64,000 nucleotides of DNA from Kingdonia uniflora (GCA_014058105.1 JACGCM010002205.1:5022001-5086000); one strand, 5' to 3'. Numbered from the stretch's first letter, positions 33,451-46,854 are shown. The notes: generated from the letters alone by a model not told the origin. Made by a program: numbers and translations.

Positions 33451-35330
33451 GGTGCAGGAGCCGATCTTTGTTTAATAGAAGCAAGTGGGGATGCTTAGGT
33501 TCTCTTCAGTATCTTCCAAGTTCACATATTAATCTTGAGTTAGTAACCCACTTAAAGCTGAGCAGTAAACTGGATTCATGTCTTCCGTGTTTGCTCCACC
33601 AATTGAATAACTACCATTAGCATAGCAAGTACCACGTATCATTGTCAAGCCCTCCAAATCCACTTGGGACCTCCAAATCGAAATCCTTTGTATTTATCAA
33701 CAGTTTTCTGAAACAAGAAATGCTTATATTCATCTGTAATAGACTCAAGTTACTTTATAATATAGCCTATAATATATTTTGTACATGCACAGATTGGTAT
33801 ACAATTCCTCAGTTTGAAAAAACCACCAAACTGTTTTATGTTTACAGAACTTGCAATGTTTAGAATCACCATGTAAGTTGTAGAATGCATCCAGATGTCA
33901 TATCCAGATATTATAGGCTGCTTTATCCTTGCATTTACTCCCCAGTTGAGCAAAGCTTGTTGGTTTATATGGTTACCCCAAAATCTGGTATCCGTAGCTT
34001 GGATTTTTTGAATAACATGATTTTTTATCTTCCCCAAAATTGCTTCTTTTGTACATGAGATATTATTGAAGTATCTCTGGTTTCTTTCCCCCCTTATACA
34101 GTTGACTGTTACATCTATGGTTGCTATGAAAATAAGCTTTATGGCTGAATCTATGGTTCTTACATTCATTAATAAATTGAGTTCATCTTCCCACTTGCCA
34201 ACCTCTTAAAAATCCCCAGACTAAGCAAAATTTGAGACCAGATGTAGTTTGAGTAAGGGCATTCAAAGAAGAGATGAGCTATGTTTTCTTCTTGTGCATC
34301 GCAAAGAGAACAACATGAAACATTCAGAACCTCAATTTGGACGAGGAAATATCAAGTTTTAAGTCTGCTCTAGATTGCCTTACAGAGAATTAAAGAGTGT
34401 CTAGGCATAGTTGCTTCTGTCCATACTGTTCTGAACCATGGAACCACCTCATTTAAGCTTTTTAAATTTTTCCAAGCAGATTTTGTAGAAAATTTACCAT
34501 TCTTTACAGGCCTCTAGATGATTAGATCCTTACAAGCATCATTAGGTTTATCTGAATCCCTTATCTCGCCCCAAATCTGTTTTAGATCTTGGGATCTTAT
34601 TTTTGTATTAGGTAACAACCAATCTTCCCCCTTAATGATTTTATTCAGCTGTTCTTGATTCTTGAAGCCAGAAAGGATGATGTTTGAGTTACTATACCTC
34701 ATGCTGAGAACACCCCCATTTAGCCAAGGGTCATGCCAGAAGGAGAAGGTGTTTCCATCTCCTACAATATATTAACAATTCATGAAAACAAAATTTCTTC
34801 TTTTAAGCATAGACGTAAGTCCCCGAGAGCAGTCATCAGGTATATATCTTTATGGTCCAGAAACTACAATCTTTTAAATACTTTTCATTAATCCATGTTA
34901 CCCACAAGTTGTCTTTGCCATTGATAAGTTTCCACACTATTCTTGTGAGTATTGAGTTTGGAAAGTCTTTTAACTGCTTAAGACCAAGACCTCCTTCTTG
35001 CTTAGGCTGGCAAACATCTCTCCATGCTACACTGGATATAACTTTGGTATCTACAGACCTTGACAATAAAAAGTCTTTGAAATTATTCTCTATTTTGGTA
35101 ATCACTACTTTAGGAAGTCCAAAACAGCCCACCTAATAGACAAATATACATTGTAAAACTGTTCTAAGTAATTCTTGTCTTCCCTCGAAGGATAGTGATT
35201 TGTGTTTCCAGTTTGTGATTTTTCGTGGTAACTTATTGAATAAAAGTAAACTCTCTTTTTCAGATAGCTCTGAAGCCAGTAATGGAAGGCCTAAGTAATT
35301 ACTGGAAGAGGAAGTAATTTCATTTCTTTG
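33451..35330 (-). pseudogene. LINE (non-LTR) retrotransposon remnant: RT end and zf-RVT
   Basis: Minus strand: EITSSSSNYLGLPLL and FNKLPRKITNWKHKSLSFEG (RT palm/thumb end, 35,325-35,170), MGCFGLPKVVITKIE and AWRDVCQPKQEGGLGLKQLK (35,132-34,960), then the zf-RVT block with CSLCDAQEENIAHLFFECPY (about 34,320-34,240) and a downstream part up to 33,860. A possible RNase H-like tail (GTCYANGSYSIGG) is at about 33,610. RT catalytic motifs, endonuclease and ORF1 are missing, as expected for a 5'-truncated LINE. Several stops and frame changes occur. The 5'-truncated edge touches the Tat integrase at about 35,305-35,330. Confidence 0.8.
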
Positions 35331-35391
35331 GCAACATATATTCACAAGGTTTAGGGTGCCACACACAATCATGTCTGACAATAGTACACAG
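35305..35391 (+). pseudogene. Tat-like gypsy element D, integrase (left half)
   Basis: Plus-strand frame reads EEEVISFLWQHIFTRF then RVPHTIMSDNSTQ, the integrase core around the second catalytic Asp (SDN). It is cut by copia C at 35,392. The frame continues after the insertion at 48,262 with FVGRKVGEFLAPYKVK. Everything upstream in this element is gone, replaced by the LINE remnant. Confidence 0.75.
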
Positions 35392-36038
35392 TGTTGAGAA
35401 TCGAGGTAGCTACTCTCTCCTCTCTGACAAGAACGATACACGGAATAAGCCCTAATAGAAGAATTAACCAAGCAAGAACAACAAAGAACACAAGAAAGGT
35501 TTCCCAAAGGAGGGAAGTGGAAAACCCTTGCGGATGAAAAACTACTCCCCACGAACAATTCACTATGTATCAAACATGTTACAATGATCTCTCAAGCTTC
35601 TCAAAGCTTTAATGGAGTCTCTTCAAACCTTAGCCTCTCTAAGATTAAACTCACCAAAAGATGGCTAATAAAATAACCTAAGTTCTCCTTATATACTAGA
35701 GGACTAAATACAAGTAGTACGGATCTCGAGGTAGAACTCAACGTCTCAAAATAGATATCTAGTGCAAACCACCGCCAAACTCGTTCGAATGACTCCTAGC
35801 TCGTTCGAACGACTTTAACACCAATTGGTCTCCAGCCCTAGAAACTTAACATCTCGTTCGAACGACATCCAAGCTCGTTCGAACGAGATTAACTCCTAGG
35901 CCAAAATTCCAGTGATTACAAAAGAGTTTGTTCAAACGACTTCGAAGCTCGTTCGAACGACTCGTTCTTTCTTCGTTCGAACAACTTTGACAATCTTCAA
36001 ATTTCTTCGACAATCTTAATTCGAGTTCACACTCAACA
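35392..36038 (-). repeat. 3' LTR of copia C (647 bp) with TTCGAA array
   Basis: Pairs with 47,630-48,256. The U3-side part (about 35,780-36,000) holds a series of CTCGTTCGAACGA(C/G)-type units, each with the palindrome TTCGAA or a one-base variant. The U5/R side holds the CATCCGCAAGGGTTTTCC block common in copia LTRs. ORFs called here are not genes. Confidence 0.9.
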
Positions 36039-36158
36039 ATCTCCCACTTGAAATCGAATCCCGTAACCCATCTCCAGATCTCCCAATGAATTGTTCGCAC
36101 TACCCTACCCGGACCTTCAATCTTGAAGACCCACAGAAGTTGTACATGTCGTCAACTT

Positions 36159-38081
36159 TTAAAAAGTTAGCACCTTCGTAAATATATCGGCCGTATTCAC
36201 ATCAGTGTAAATCTTCACAAGCTTCAACACATCGTCCTCGAGGAGCGAGCGAATATAGTGATACTGAATATCAATGTGCTTGGTCCTAGACTGAAAAGAT
36301 GAATTCTTCGCTAAGTGTATAACGCTTTGACTATCACTATACAACTTAGGAAAAAATTGTTCTCTACCAAGCTCTTTCATCAACCATTTGAGCCAAACCA
36401 TATCTTTGTACGCTTCTGTAGCTGCAACATATTCTGCCTTCGTCGTAGACAAAACTACAATCTTCTGTAGCCTAGAAACCCATGTTACCGCACCGTTTTC
36501 CAATGTAAAAACAAAACCACTAGTGCTCTTCCGTCTATCCATGTCACCCGCCATATCAGAATCAACAAAGCCCTGTAAGCATATCTGAGAACCCCCATAA
36601 CATAATGCCATATCTTGAGTCCCCTTTAGATACCTCAGTATTCATTTTACAGCTCTCCAATGCTCCTGGCCTGGATTGCTCATATACTTAATAACAACTC
36701 CCACTGCTTGGGCAATGTTCGATCTCGTACAAATCATAGCGTACATTAGGCTACCAACTGCGGATTGATAAAGAACTTTTCGCATCTCATCGGGATCCTT
36801 CTGTGTCTTTGGACAATAATTCTTTGATAATTTGAAGTGACCTCCCAATGGTGTACTAACAACTTTAGAATCATCCATATTGAACCGCTTCAGTACTTTG
36901 CCGACGTACTCAGCTTGAGATAACTTTAATTCTCACCGCTTTCTGTCCCTTGTAACACGCATACTAAAAACTTGTTTCGCCGTACCCAAGTCCTTCATAG
37001 AAAACTCCCAGGATAATAGTTCTTTTAACTTAACTATCTCTCCCATGTCAGCACTTGCTGCCAACATATCATCTACATACAGAAGTAGAATAATATACGA
37101 GTTTCCCGTATTCTTTATAAAATAACAGTGATCCACATTGCTCTTCGAATAGCCATTTCTGGACATGAATTGTTCAAACTTCAAATACCATTGTCTCGGT
37201 GCTTGTTTCAAACCGTACAAGCTCTTTGTAAGCCTACACACAAAATCTTCTTTCCCTTTTAACCAAATACCCTTTTGGCTGCTTCATATAAATTTCTTCA
37301 TCAAGGTTACCGTGAAGAAAAGCGGTCTTGATATCAAGTTGTTTAAGATGCAAATCTTCAACAACAACTATATTCATCACAACCTGAATAGTAGACATTT
37401 TCACAATAGGAGCTAAAATCTCGCCGAAATTAATGCATTCTTTCTGCTGAAAGCCCTTCACCACAAGTCTAGCCTTGAATATCCTTGAACCATCAGATTT
37501 CTGCTTTAGTCTGTATACCCACTTGTTGTGCAATGCTCTCTTCCCCAACGGTAACCGAACTAAATCCCAAGTTCGATTAACTGATAATGACTGCATCTCA
37601 TCATCCATAGCAAGATCCCACTTGCTCTTGGCTTCTACATTTAAAGCCTCCTTATAACTTTTAGGTTCACCACCACCTGTAAGTAATAAGTGATTTAAAG
37701 AATTTACGTACCTTGTCAGAATTCTTGCAACTCTCAGCTCCTTTCGAAGTGCCATTAGAATGTCTAGATCATTAGGTTCCTCGTTTTGATTCGGTGCAAC
37801 AAACTCAACAACGACTTCTACATCATCCTCTCGAGAGGGTTCATCATCTTCAATGTCGACACTTTCCGCTACTTCACCCCGAATCCTTTCCACAGGTACT
37901 TTGAATTATTTATATAAGACTTCCTCATTGAATGTAACATTACTGCTCTGGATAGCTTTCTGATTCTTCGTATCCCAAAACTGGTACCCAAACTCATCAC
38001 CACCGTATCCAATGAAAATGCACTTCATCGACTTTGCATCTAACTTGGCCCTTGTATCTGAATTATCAAGCACATATGAGG
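36159..38081 (-). pseudogene. Copia C integrase end, RT and RNase H
   Basis: Minus strand, in order: integrase C-terminus (AKSMKCIFIGYGGDEFGYQF, 38,050-37,990); RT with YKEALNVEAKSKWDLAMDDE, KWVYRLKQKSDG, LDIKTAFLHGNLDEEIYMKQ, SLYGLKQAPRQW and the catalytic LLYVDDMLA (about 37,070); RNase H with LYQSAVGSLMYAMICTRS, GFVDSDMAGDMDRRKSTSGF, STTKAEYVAATEA and SRTKHIDIQYHYIRSLLED. Breaks: frameshift near 37,235, stops near 36,937 and 36,638 (TGA in place of Trp before ILRYLKG) and 37,906. The RT and RNase H catalytic residues themselves are conserved, so decay is moderate. Confidence 0.9.
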
Positions 38082-40749
38082 TGTCACTCCCCAAAATCTA
38101 ATAACCAGTAGCTAGACCAATTACTATCATTCGGGTTATACAGGTTGGGGAATCCAACCGATTCGCTACCTCAAACAACAGAGCCATAGACAAGTTCAGG
38201 CTCAGTCATTGACTATAGCAATATCATCAGAGTAAAATAAAATAAAGCGGAAGCAAAGATATATATACATCTGAAAATGTAAATACAACATCTCCAAAAC
38301 TATACAACATCAAAAGCAGAGAACAAACAAGGGAAAATACTAAAACCGGTACCGAAACTGCAACTGCAAATACTTGGTACCAAATGTTGATGCCTCAACA
38401 AAAACCAGCACTAATCTGCCTCTGAAAGGGGGGAACAAAGCGAGAGTGAGCAAAACCACGGCTCACTAATGCCTAATAGAGTTAAATAACATATCAATAT
38501 AACAGGTGCATAGAAAGAGGAGAGATGTGTGAAATATAAGATGTTCTAAAGTACATCAATAATTATAAGTACAGAATCCGAGTGTAAAAAGGATAGGAAT
38601 AGGAGTACGCGGAAAGGAGATATGAGGAAAGTGTTGTGATGATGTAATGATGTGATATGATATGGTGATTCTAAAATTGTTCTAAAATGAATGTTTAATG
38701 ATATTATGAAACCAAGAAATAGATCCTATAGACCAATATAGTGGGTTGATCAACCGCTAATGCATAGTAACCTTAACGAAACCTTAATTGGATACACTGG
38801 TACGATTTCTTGTCCAAGCTCAACCAGTCTAAAGGATATTATTACTTGATCAGATTTTTCTGGGCTTTGTAACCCATGGAGCCAACGTTCGAACTTTATT
38901 TCACACATTCCAAGGAATTTTAACCTCACCGAGGATAGGACTCGGTTCCTGAGGATTGTCTTATACCATGCTACACTTCCGGATGAGTGAATAGGTATGA
39001 TAGTTCCTGTCGCCGGTGACTCACCTACTATTTCAACCCAATGTAGGAATCCTGTTAACCTATCGTGGGTCAGCCGACGTAGAGTTGGTTTATGTATCCG
39101 ATCCCGTTAAGTTAAAAGAATAAAAGAAACCCACACTGAAACTAGATCCCAAGGATAAAAGCACCACAACCACCCTTACGACCCACACACAGGATAACCC
39201 TTGTCTGAGAATGGCAAACAATTCTAACCTAACAACCGCAACTTGTCCAACATACACAGGATAACCCCCTGCCTCAGTGGATGGTAAACAATCCAAACAC
39301 AAAAACTAACAGTGACTAATTGACTAGTTACAACATCCAAGCATAGACGAACAATGACTAATTGACCAGTCACAACGTCCAACAACATTAGTCTCTGCAA
39401 GACTGGAACACAGAAGTCAAGGACAATCCATGAGAATGCCACGCAAATGTACAACTCCATAAAGGTAAGGAAAACTACATCCTATATACCTAACGATAGG
39501 AAACAACAACACTGAAACCACAACTACAACAGACGGAGACAATATAGTTTAAAACTAATCACAACACCTCAATGCCAGTATGCACAACTTTGACTAACAT
39601 AGGTTAACTAGTAAAGAAATCTAGCAATGAAGGGACACTCGCCTGATAAAAGATAATTCGCAAATCCGCCAATCGATAGGTTAACCCAACCTCAACCTCC
39701 GCAACTAGCAACAATCACACCAACGCCAACAATCAACACCTGCAAGAGATACAATAAACCGAACACCACAAGCCTTAAATCATAGGGTTCCACCAAGGCC
39801 ACAAACGAATCAATCACAGGGAAGGGAGAGAGAGGAATTACTCACCGAAGAAGTCGCGAGATCAATCCCAACAATCGATCGTAAATGAGGAGCGAGGAGG
39901 ATAGAAGATTCTAATTGGGAGAGAGAGTGAGTGAGTGTAGAATGAGAGAGAGAATGAAATAAATTGGGTATATAAAACCCTAAGAGGCCAACACACATAT
40001 CGAGGAAAAATCAACAACCAAGAAATACAAGAAAAACCCAACTTGGTCGTCGAAACACGCCTCTGTTCGAACAGAAAACAAGTTGTTCGAACAGAAAATA
40101 GAAGTTATTCAAACAGAAACTATCTTGTTCGAATAAAATGAGAGTGCAGAAAATACTATTCACCCAAAGATCTATTCGAACTGAAAATGTTCTATTCGAA
40201 TAAAATAAGGTAGATACAATTCTATTCGAATAGGAAAAAGTCTATTCGAATAAAATGAAACAGACAGGTATCTATTCGAACAGAAAAGATGTTGTTCGAA
40301 TAGAAATGATTAGATGGAAATATATTCGAACAGAGTCAAGTTTGTTCGAATAAAATGAACCAGATTGAAATGTATTCGAACAGAAAGAGGTCTGTTCGAA
40401 TAGAAAGAGCAGAAACTGGACAATAGATTCCTTAGCGGAAAACTTTACGAAAAAACTCAGAAAACCACAGATCCCTCCCGGATCACATCACACCACACCA
40501 CAAACACAACAACAACAACAATCACAATGCCTCCACTAACCCAATCACGGGCACCCAAACACAACTCACCTCCTCCGCCAGTAACCACCGAACCTCTAAA
40601 ATACAAAAGAGGAGAAAAGGAATAAAACCCTGATAAGAGAATAAGATGCAGATGCAGAAAGTAAAGATGCATGATGTATGGTATGAATATGGATGTGTGA
40701 TGCATAATGATAAGTAAAATAGAATAAAATAAAATAAAAATCCGGGACA
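38082..40749 (-). repeat. 3' LTR of gypsy E (2.67 kb)
   Basis: On the minus strand it starts TGTCCCGGATTTTT after the purine tract AGGAGGG and ends GGGGAGTGACA. The last 1.28 kb pairs with 45,551-46,832. U3 (about 40,050-40,410) carries about 16 copies of a TTCGAA-centred motif (GTTCGAACAGAAA / ATTCGAATAAAAT). ORFs predicted within the LTR are not supported. Confidence 0.85.
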
Positions 40750-40825
40750 CTATATTTACCCTCCTAAAAAGAATTTTGCCCCGGAATTCCACAACCCAAA
40801 ATCCACATATCTCAACCCGAGAACA

Positions 40826-43800
40826 AATGCGGATAACGGCCTCTCACATCCGCTTCTAACTCCCAAGAAGCTTCACTAGGATCATGGTGAGTCCACTGAA
40901 CCTTCACAAAGGGAATCACCTTACTGCGAAGAATCTTCTTCTCTCAGTCCAAAATACACACCGGATGCTCTACGTACGAGGCATCTTTCTGAACCTCTAG
41001 GTGCTCCCAATTAATCACATGAGTAGGATCCTGTTCATACTTCCTGAGCATCGATACATGAAATACATTGTGAAATCGACTCAGCTATGGTGGCAAAGCC
41101 AAATGGTAAGCCAACTCCCCAACTCTGGCAAGAATCTCAAAGTCCAATGAATCTCGGAGCTAACTTTCCTTTCTTACTAAATCGCATCACGCCCTTCATC
41201 GGGGAAACCTTCAGCAAAATGTGATCATTAATCTCAAACTCTAGTGGTCTCCTGCGAGTATCCGCATAACTCTTCTGTCGACTCTGAGCTGTGTGTAACC
41301 GATCTCTAATAATAATAATTGCCTCAGTAGTCTCATGAACCAAGTCTGGCCCCAGTAAACTCTGCTCACCAGCCTCTGTCCAACTCAGCGGTGTTCTGCA
41401 CGGTTTACCATAGAAAGCCTCATAAGGTGCCATCCCATTGCTCGACTGAAAGCTATTATTATACGCAAACTCCGCCCAAGGTAAGAACTCGTCCCAACTG
41501 CCCTTGAAGTCCAAAACATAAGCCCTAAGCATATCCTCAAGAATTTGGTTAACTCTCTCTGTCTGACCGTCGGTCTGGGGGTGAATAGCTGTGCTAAAAT
41601 CTAATCTGCTATCCATATCTCGTTGGAAACTCTTCCAAAAGTTACCGGTAAATCTGGCATCTCGATCTGATACTATGGACACCGGAACCCCGTGTAAACA
41701 CACTATCTCTCTCACATATAATTTGCTCAGCTCGTCAATCGTCAAAGTCTTGCGAATCGGAATAAAATGTGTCGATTTGGTCAATCGGTCTACGATTACC
41801 CAAATATAATCGTGGTTCTTCTTCGTCCTTGGTAACCCCAAAATGAAGTCCATCGTCACGTGCTCCCATTTTCACTCTGGAATAGGTAAGGGTTTAAGCT
41901 GCCCCATCAGTTTCTGATGTTCGGCTTTTACCTGCTAACAAGTAAGATATTTGGAAACAAATTCAGCTATCTCACGCTTCATATTATCCCACCAATAATG
42001 CCTCTTCAGGTCCTGGTACATCTTCGTACTGCCTAGATGAATAGTGTACCTTAAACCGTGAGCCTCGCTCAAAATCTCACGTTTTAATACCTCTGAATCT
42101 AGCATACATAATCTTCCCCTGTACCTGATACTGCCATCTGAACTCACTGTCCAATCTGGTCTACTATCATCTGAAGCCCAAGACTGTAACTTTGCATCCT
42201 GCTGCTTAGCTACTATAATCCGTGAAATCAATGAAGGCTGAACCCTCAAATTGGCAATAAAGCTACCCGTACCTCGTGATAACAACTTGGGCCCAGAATC
42301 TGCTATATCGCGGAGCATCAACCACTCACGAATCATCAGACGTACAAGAAGTCCCATAGGCAAACGGTTCAAAGCGTCAGCCACCACATTTTCCTTTCTT
42401 GGGTGATACTGCAAGTCAACATCATAATCCTTCAAGAATTCCATCCACTTGCGTTGCCTCATATTCAGCTCTTTCTGCGTGAAAAGGTACCTCAAACTCT
42501 TGTGATCGAAGAAGAGCTCGAACCTCTCCCCGTAAAGATAATGTCGCCAAATCTTCAATGCAAAAACCACTGCTGCTAACTCAAGGTCACGAGTAGGATA
42601 ATTTTTCTCATGCACCTTAAGTTATCTCGAAGCATAAGCCACCACCTTTCCCTCTTGCATCAGAACGCAACCCAGTCTACTGAGCGAAACGTCACTGTAA
42701 ACCATATACTTCTTCCCACTGGAAGGAACAATGTGAACTGGTGCTGTAGTCAACCTCTTCTTTAACTCTGCATATGCCAATACATACTTGTCGTCCCAAA
42801 TGAATCTAACGTCGTTTTGCGTCAAGCGAGTCGAAGGAGCTGCAATCCGCGAAAAGCCCTCGATGAATCTGTGATAATAACCGGCTAATCCCTAAAAACT
42901 ATGAATCTCTATAATATTTGTCGGCTGCACCCAATCTATAATGGCCTCAACCTTCGAAGGATCAACCGCAATACCATCCTTGGACACCATGTGCCCTAGA
43001 AACTTCACTTCCCTTTCCCAAAAGTCACACTTCTTGAACTTTGCATATAACTCGTTCTTCTGCAGAGTCTACAAAGCGATCCTCAAATGTTCCTCGTGTT
43101 TGGCCTCGGTCTTAGAATAAATGAGGATGTCATCCACGAACACAATAATGAACCGATCAAGATAAGGACGAAAAACTCGGTTCATCAAATCCATAAAAGC
43201 TATAGGAGCATTCGTCAAACCAAATGGCATAACCTGAAACTCATAGTCCCCGTAACGAGTCCGAAATCCTGTTTTAGAAACATCATCCTACTTGATCCTT
43301 AGCTGATGGTAACCTGATATGAGATCAATCTTCGAAAAGAACTGCACTCCCTGAAACTGGTCAAACAAGTCCTCGATCCTAGGTAAAGGATACTTGTTCT
43401 TGATCGTGACTTTGTTCAACTCGCGATAATCGATACAAAGGCGCATAGACTCGTCCTTCTTCTTTGCAAATAATACCGGAGCTCCCCACGGTGCAGTACT
43501 CGGTCGGATAAACTTCTACTCCATTAACTCATAAATCTGATCATATAACTCTTTCAGCTCAACAGGTGCCATACGATATGGAGCCTTCAAAATCGGAGCC
43601 GTACTAGGTCAAAGATCTATACTAAAATCAATCTCTCTCATCGGCGGTAAGCCAAGAATCTTTTGAAATACATCAGAAAAGTTACACACAACTGGAATAG
43701 TACTAACATCAACACTAGAGGATTCTAACTCTAAGAATGCTAACAAACCGTCTCCTGACCGCGCTGGTTCCGAACTAACAAACATGAACTGCTTCTCCCC

Positions 43801-45398
43801 CAGAATACTGAAAGTAGCTGTCTTTTCAAAATAGTCCAATGTAACTCGATGAGTCGACAACCAATCCATGCCCAAGATAATGTCAAACTCTTGCATCGGT
43901 AGTACCAACAAGTCTGCTGGAAGAACGCGACCACATACAACTATCAGGCAATCTCTATAAATACGAGAAATGAAAATCGAAGAATTGAGAGGAGTACCAC
44001 AGAAATCTCATCATGCAATAAGGAATACTCAAAACCAATAGTGTAGAGGGACGCATATGCTATGAATGAATGAGATGTACCAGAATCGAAAAGAACACCA
44101 GCGGGCGAATAAGAAATATGAATCGTACCTTGCACTATAGGTCGAGTGGCGTGAGCACCTCACCTCCCAACTGCGTACATCTTACCCTGCCCTTGGCCCT
44201 GGCCCTGCTACTGAGTTAGATGCTACTGTCTCTGTTCACTCTGAGGACCTAGAACTATTTGTCTACTATGAGGTCCCTGAAACTACCTCTGCTGAAACTG
44301 CTAGATCTGCTCCAGTCTCGGCTGGTGACCAATAGGACCCTGAAACTGTTCCAATGGCTGAGGACCCCGGTCTGGTTTAGGACAATTCTTCTTTACATGA
44401 CCCTTCTCCCCGCAATTCCAACAAAAATGAGAAGTAAGCTAAGGCCCATCTAAGTGCTGTCCTCCTATAAATCTAGCTGGTGCACCATCAGTACTTCCCA
44501 ACTTCTGCCTCTTCGGACCCGAGCTCTCATAATGACCCTGAGCTGCCTTGCCCTTATCGGCCCTCTGATCTTATCTCATTTGGTTCCTCAAGTCCTTGGA
44601 CTTGCAATCCTCCACATCGTTTTGTTCTAAAGCCAACGCTTTCGACAAAACCTCTCTGTACGAACTAGCCCCCGAAGCAATCAAAAACTTCCGATAATAC
44701 GGACAAAGACCCTTCAAAAACTTCATTTTGCGTTGCTCCTCATCCTGAACAATAAGCAGAACATATCGGGAAAGCTCATTGAATCACTGATCGTATCCCG
44801 CAATACTCATATCGCCCTGCTCAAGCATATAGAACTCTGAGATTCAAGCTTCCCTGTAACTCTACGGGAAATACTGCTCAAAGAACCGATCCTGAAATGA
44901 TGCCCAAAGTACTGGAGTCTCCGAAATCGTCCTCTTGGCCGTATCCCACCAGTGATCCGCCTCCCCCTGTAACAGATACGTCACCAATGTCACTCGTTGA
45001 TCCTCAGGATACTTGATAGTGTTCAAAGTCTTCTCTATGGAATTGAACAATGTCTCTGCATCAGACGGTACCGTAGTGCCCGAAAATGTTGGATGCTTAT
45101 ATTTTTGGAGCTGCTCGAAGTAACTATACTCTCTGGCCGCTGGGCTCCTGGCCTGCTGAAAATAGGTTATAAAACTCTCCATGAGCTGCCTCATCTCCGC
45201 TGAAATACCGAGAATAGCTGGGGTAGGTAAAACGATAGGCTACTCTAGAACTACTAGTTTTGGAGGAACACCCTGCTCGATCGGGATAGACCCCAAACTC
45301 TCCTAACTGAGCACTCGCTCAACAACAAGTGCACCACTACGTAAACCTCTACAGTCATGGTCCACTGCATGGCCTCTGCTTATGCCACCTCTAGCCAT
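40826..45398 (-). pseudogene. Gypsy E gag-pol polyprotein (with chromodomain)
   Basis: Minus strand: gag start MARGGISRGH (45,398) and Gag block KYKHPTFSGTT, EGEADHWWDTAKR (45,194-44,862); CCHC CFYWNCGEKGHVKKNC-like knuckle (about 44,430-44,380); protease GVLFDSGTSHSF (about 44,090); FDIILGMDWLSTHRV; RT with FVDDILIYS (about 43,120); RNase [20 protein letters not shown] (42,590); zinc-binding and rve integrase (VSDRDARFTG; HPQTDGQTERVNQ; 42,010-41,137); and a chromodomain-like end VKVQWTHHDPSEASWE (about 40,920-40,850), typical of Tekay/Del. Catalytic motifs look intact, but stops and frameshifts (near 43,600, 42,620 and 41,935) break the frame. Confidence 0.9.
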
Positions 45399-45550
45399 CT
45401 ATAAGAAATAAGGGTACACCTTAGGAAAGGAGGAAAGATGATAAAATATGTAAAACCGAAAGGGATCGATCCTAACTCCATCTAGAAAGAATTAGTCATA
45501 TGATTACTAGAACAGAGATAGGAATTAATCTATGGCTCTGATACCAAGTC

Positions 45551-46832
45551 TGTCACGCCCCAAAATCTAATAATCGGTAGCTAGACCAATTACTATCATT
45601 TGGGTTGTGTAGGTCAGGAAATCCAACCGATTAGCCCCCTCAAACAACCGAGCCATAAACAAGTTCAGGCTCAGTCATTGACTATAGAAATATCACCAGA
45701 GTAAATGGAAATAAAGCGGAAGCAAAGATATATATACATCTGAAAATGTAAATGCAACATCTCCAAAACTAGACAACGTCAAAAGCTGAGAACAAAAAAG
45801 GAAAAATACTAAAACCGGCACCGAAACTGCGGCTGCAAACACCTTGTACCAACTGCTGATGCCTCAACAAAAACCAGCACTAATCTACCTTTAAAAGGGG
45901 GGAACAAAGCGAGAATGTGCAAAACCCTAGCTCACTAATGCCCAACAGAGCTAAATAACATACAAATATAACAGGTGCATAGAAAGAGGAGAGATGTTTG
46001 AGATATAAGATGTTCTAAAGTACAACAATAATTATAAGTGCAAAATCTGAGTGTAAAAAGAATTGGAATAGAAGTATGCGGAAAGGAGATATGAGGAAAA
46101 TGTTGTGATGATGTAATTATGTGATATGATATGGTGATTCTAGAATATCCTTAAATGAATGTTTAATGATATTATGAAACCAAGAACTAGTTCCTATAGA
46201 CCAATATAGTGGGCTGATCAACCGCTAATGCATAGTAACCTTAAGGAAACCTCAATTGGATACAATGGTACAATTTCTTGTCCAAGTTCGACCAGTCTAA
46301 AGGATATTATCACTTGATCAGAGTGTTCTGGGGTTTGTAACCCCCGGAGCCAGCGTTCGAACTTTATTTCACACATTCCAAGGAATTTTGACCTTACCGA
46401 GGATAAGACCCGGTTCTTGAGGACTGTCTCATACCATCCCACACTTCCGGATGGGTGAATAGGTATGATAGTACCTGTCGTCGGTGACTCACTTACTATT
46501 TTAGCCCGATGTAGGAATCCTGATAACCTATTGTGGGTCAGCCGACGTAGAGTTAGTTTATGTATCGGATCCTGTTAAGTTAAAAGAATAAAAGAAACCC
46601 ACACTGAAACCGGATCCCAAGGATCAAAGCACCACAGCCACCCCCAGGGCCCACAAACAGGATAGCCCTTGCCTTAGACGGGCAAACAATCCTAACCCAA
46701 TAGCCACAACTTGGCCAAGATATACAAGATAACCACCTGCCTCAGAGGATGGTAAACAATCCAAACACAGAAACTAACAGTGACTAATTGACTAGTCACA
46801 ACATCCAAGTACAGACGAACAGTGACTAATAC
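45551..46832 (-). repeat. Truncated 5' LTR of gypsy E
   Basis: Matches the 38,082-39,362 part of the 3' LTR with scattered differences; ends at the PBS. The U3 with the TTCGAA array is missing, so this LTR lacks its promoter region. The outer junction (46,833-46,854) contains a short extra piece (CATAGGATAACCACCTGCCTC) that resembles an internal LTR segment, suggesting illegitimate recombination. Confidence 0.85.
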
Positions 46833-46854
46833 ATAGGATAACCACCTGCCTCGT

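Larger units (their letters stand above)
38082..46854 (-). mobile_element. Ty3/gypsy chromovirus element E (Tekay-type), nested in copia C
   Basis: Minus-strand gypsy element. The full 3' LTR is at 38,082-40,749. Gag-pol is at 40,826-45,398. The PBS (TGGTATCAGAGCC, reverse of 45,538-45,550) lies next to the 5' LTR, of which only the inner about 1.28 kb (45,551-46,832) survives. It inserted in the integrase region of copia C. The outer 5' LTR part and the gag-integrase segment of C are deleted at the same junction (46,833-46,860), so no TSD can be read. Confidence 0.9.

Noticed and set aside
33642..34169. Plus-strand ORF at 33,642-33,863 as a gene
   Set aside because: Lies opposite the decayed LINE frame; no homology of its own.
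39090..39460. Minus-strand Val/Leu-rich ORFs
   Set aside because: Inside the gypsy E LTR, where the copy in the other LTR (46,600-46,800) does not keep the frame.
40457..40792. 111-residue minus-strand ORF
   Set aside because: Within the U3/LTR start of gypsy E, hydrophobic and low-complexity, and not matched in the other LTR.
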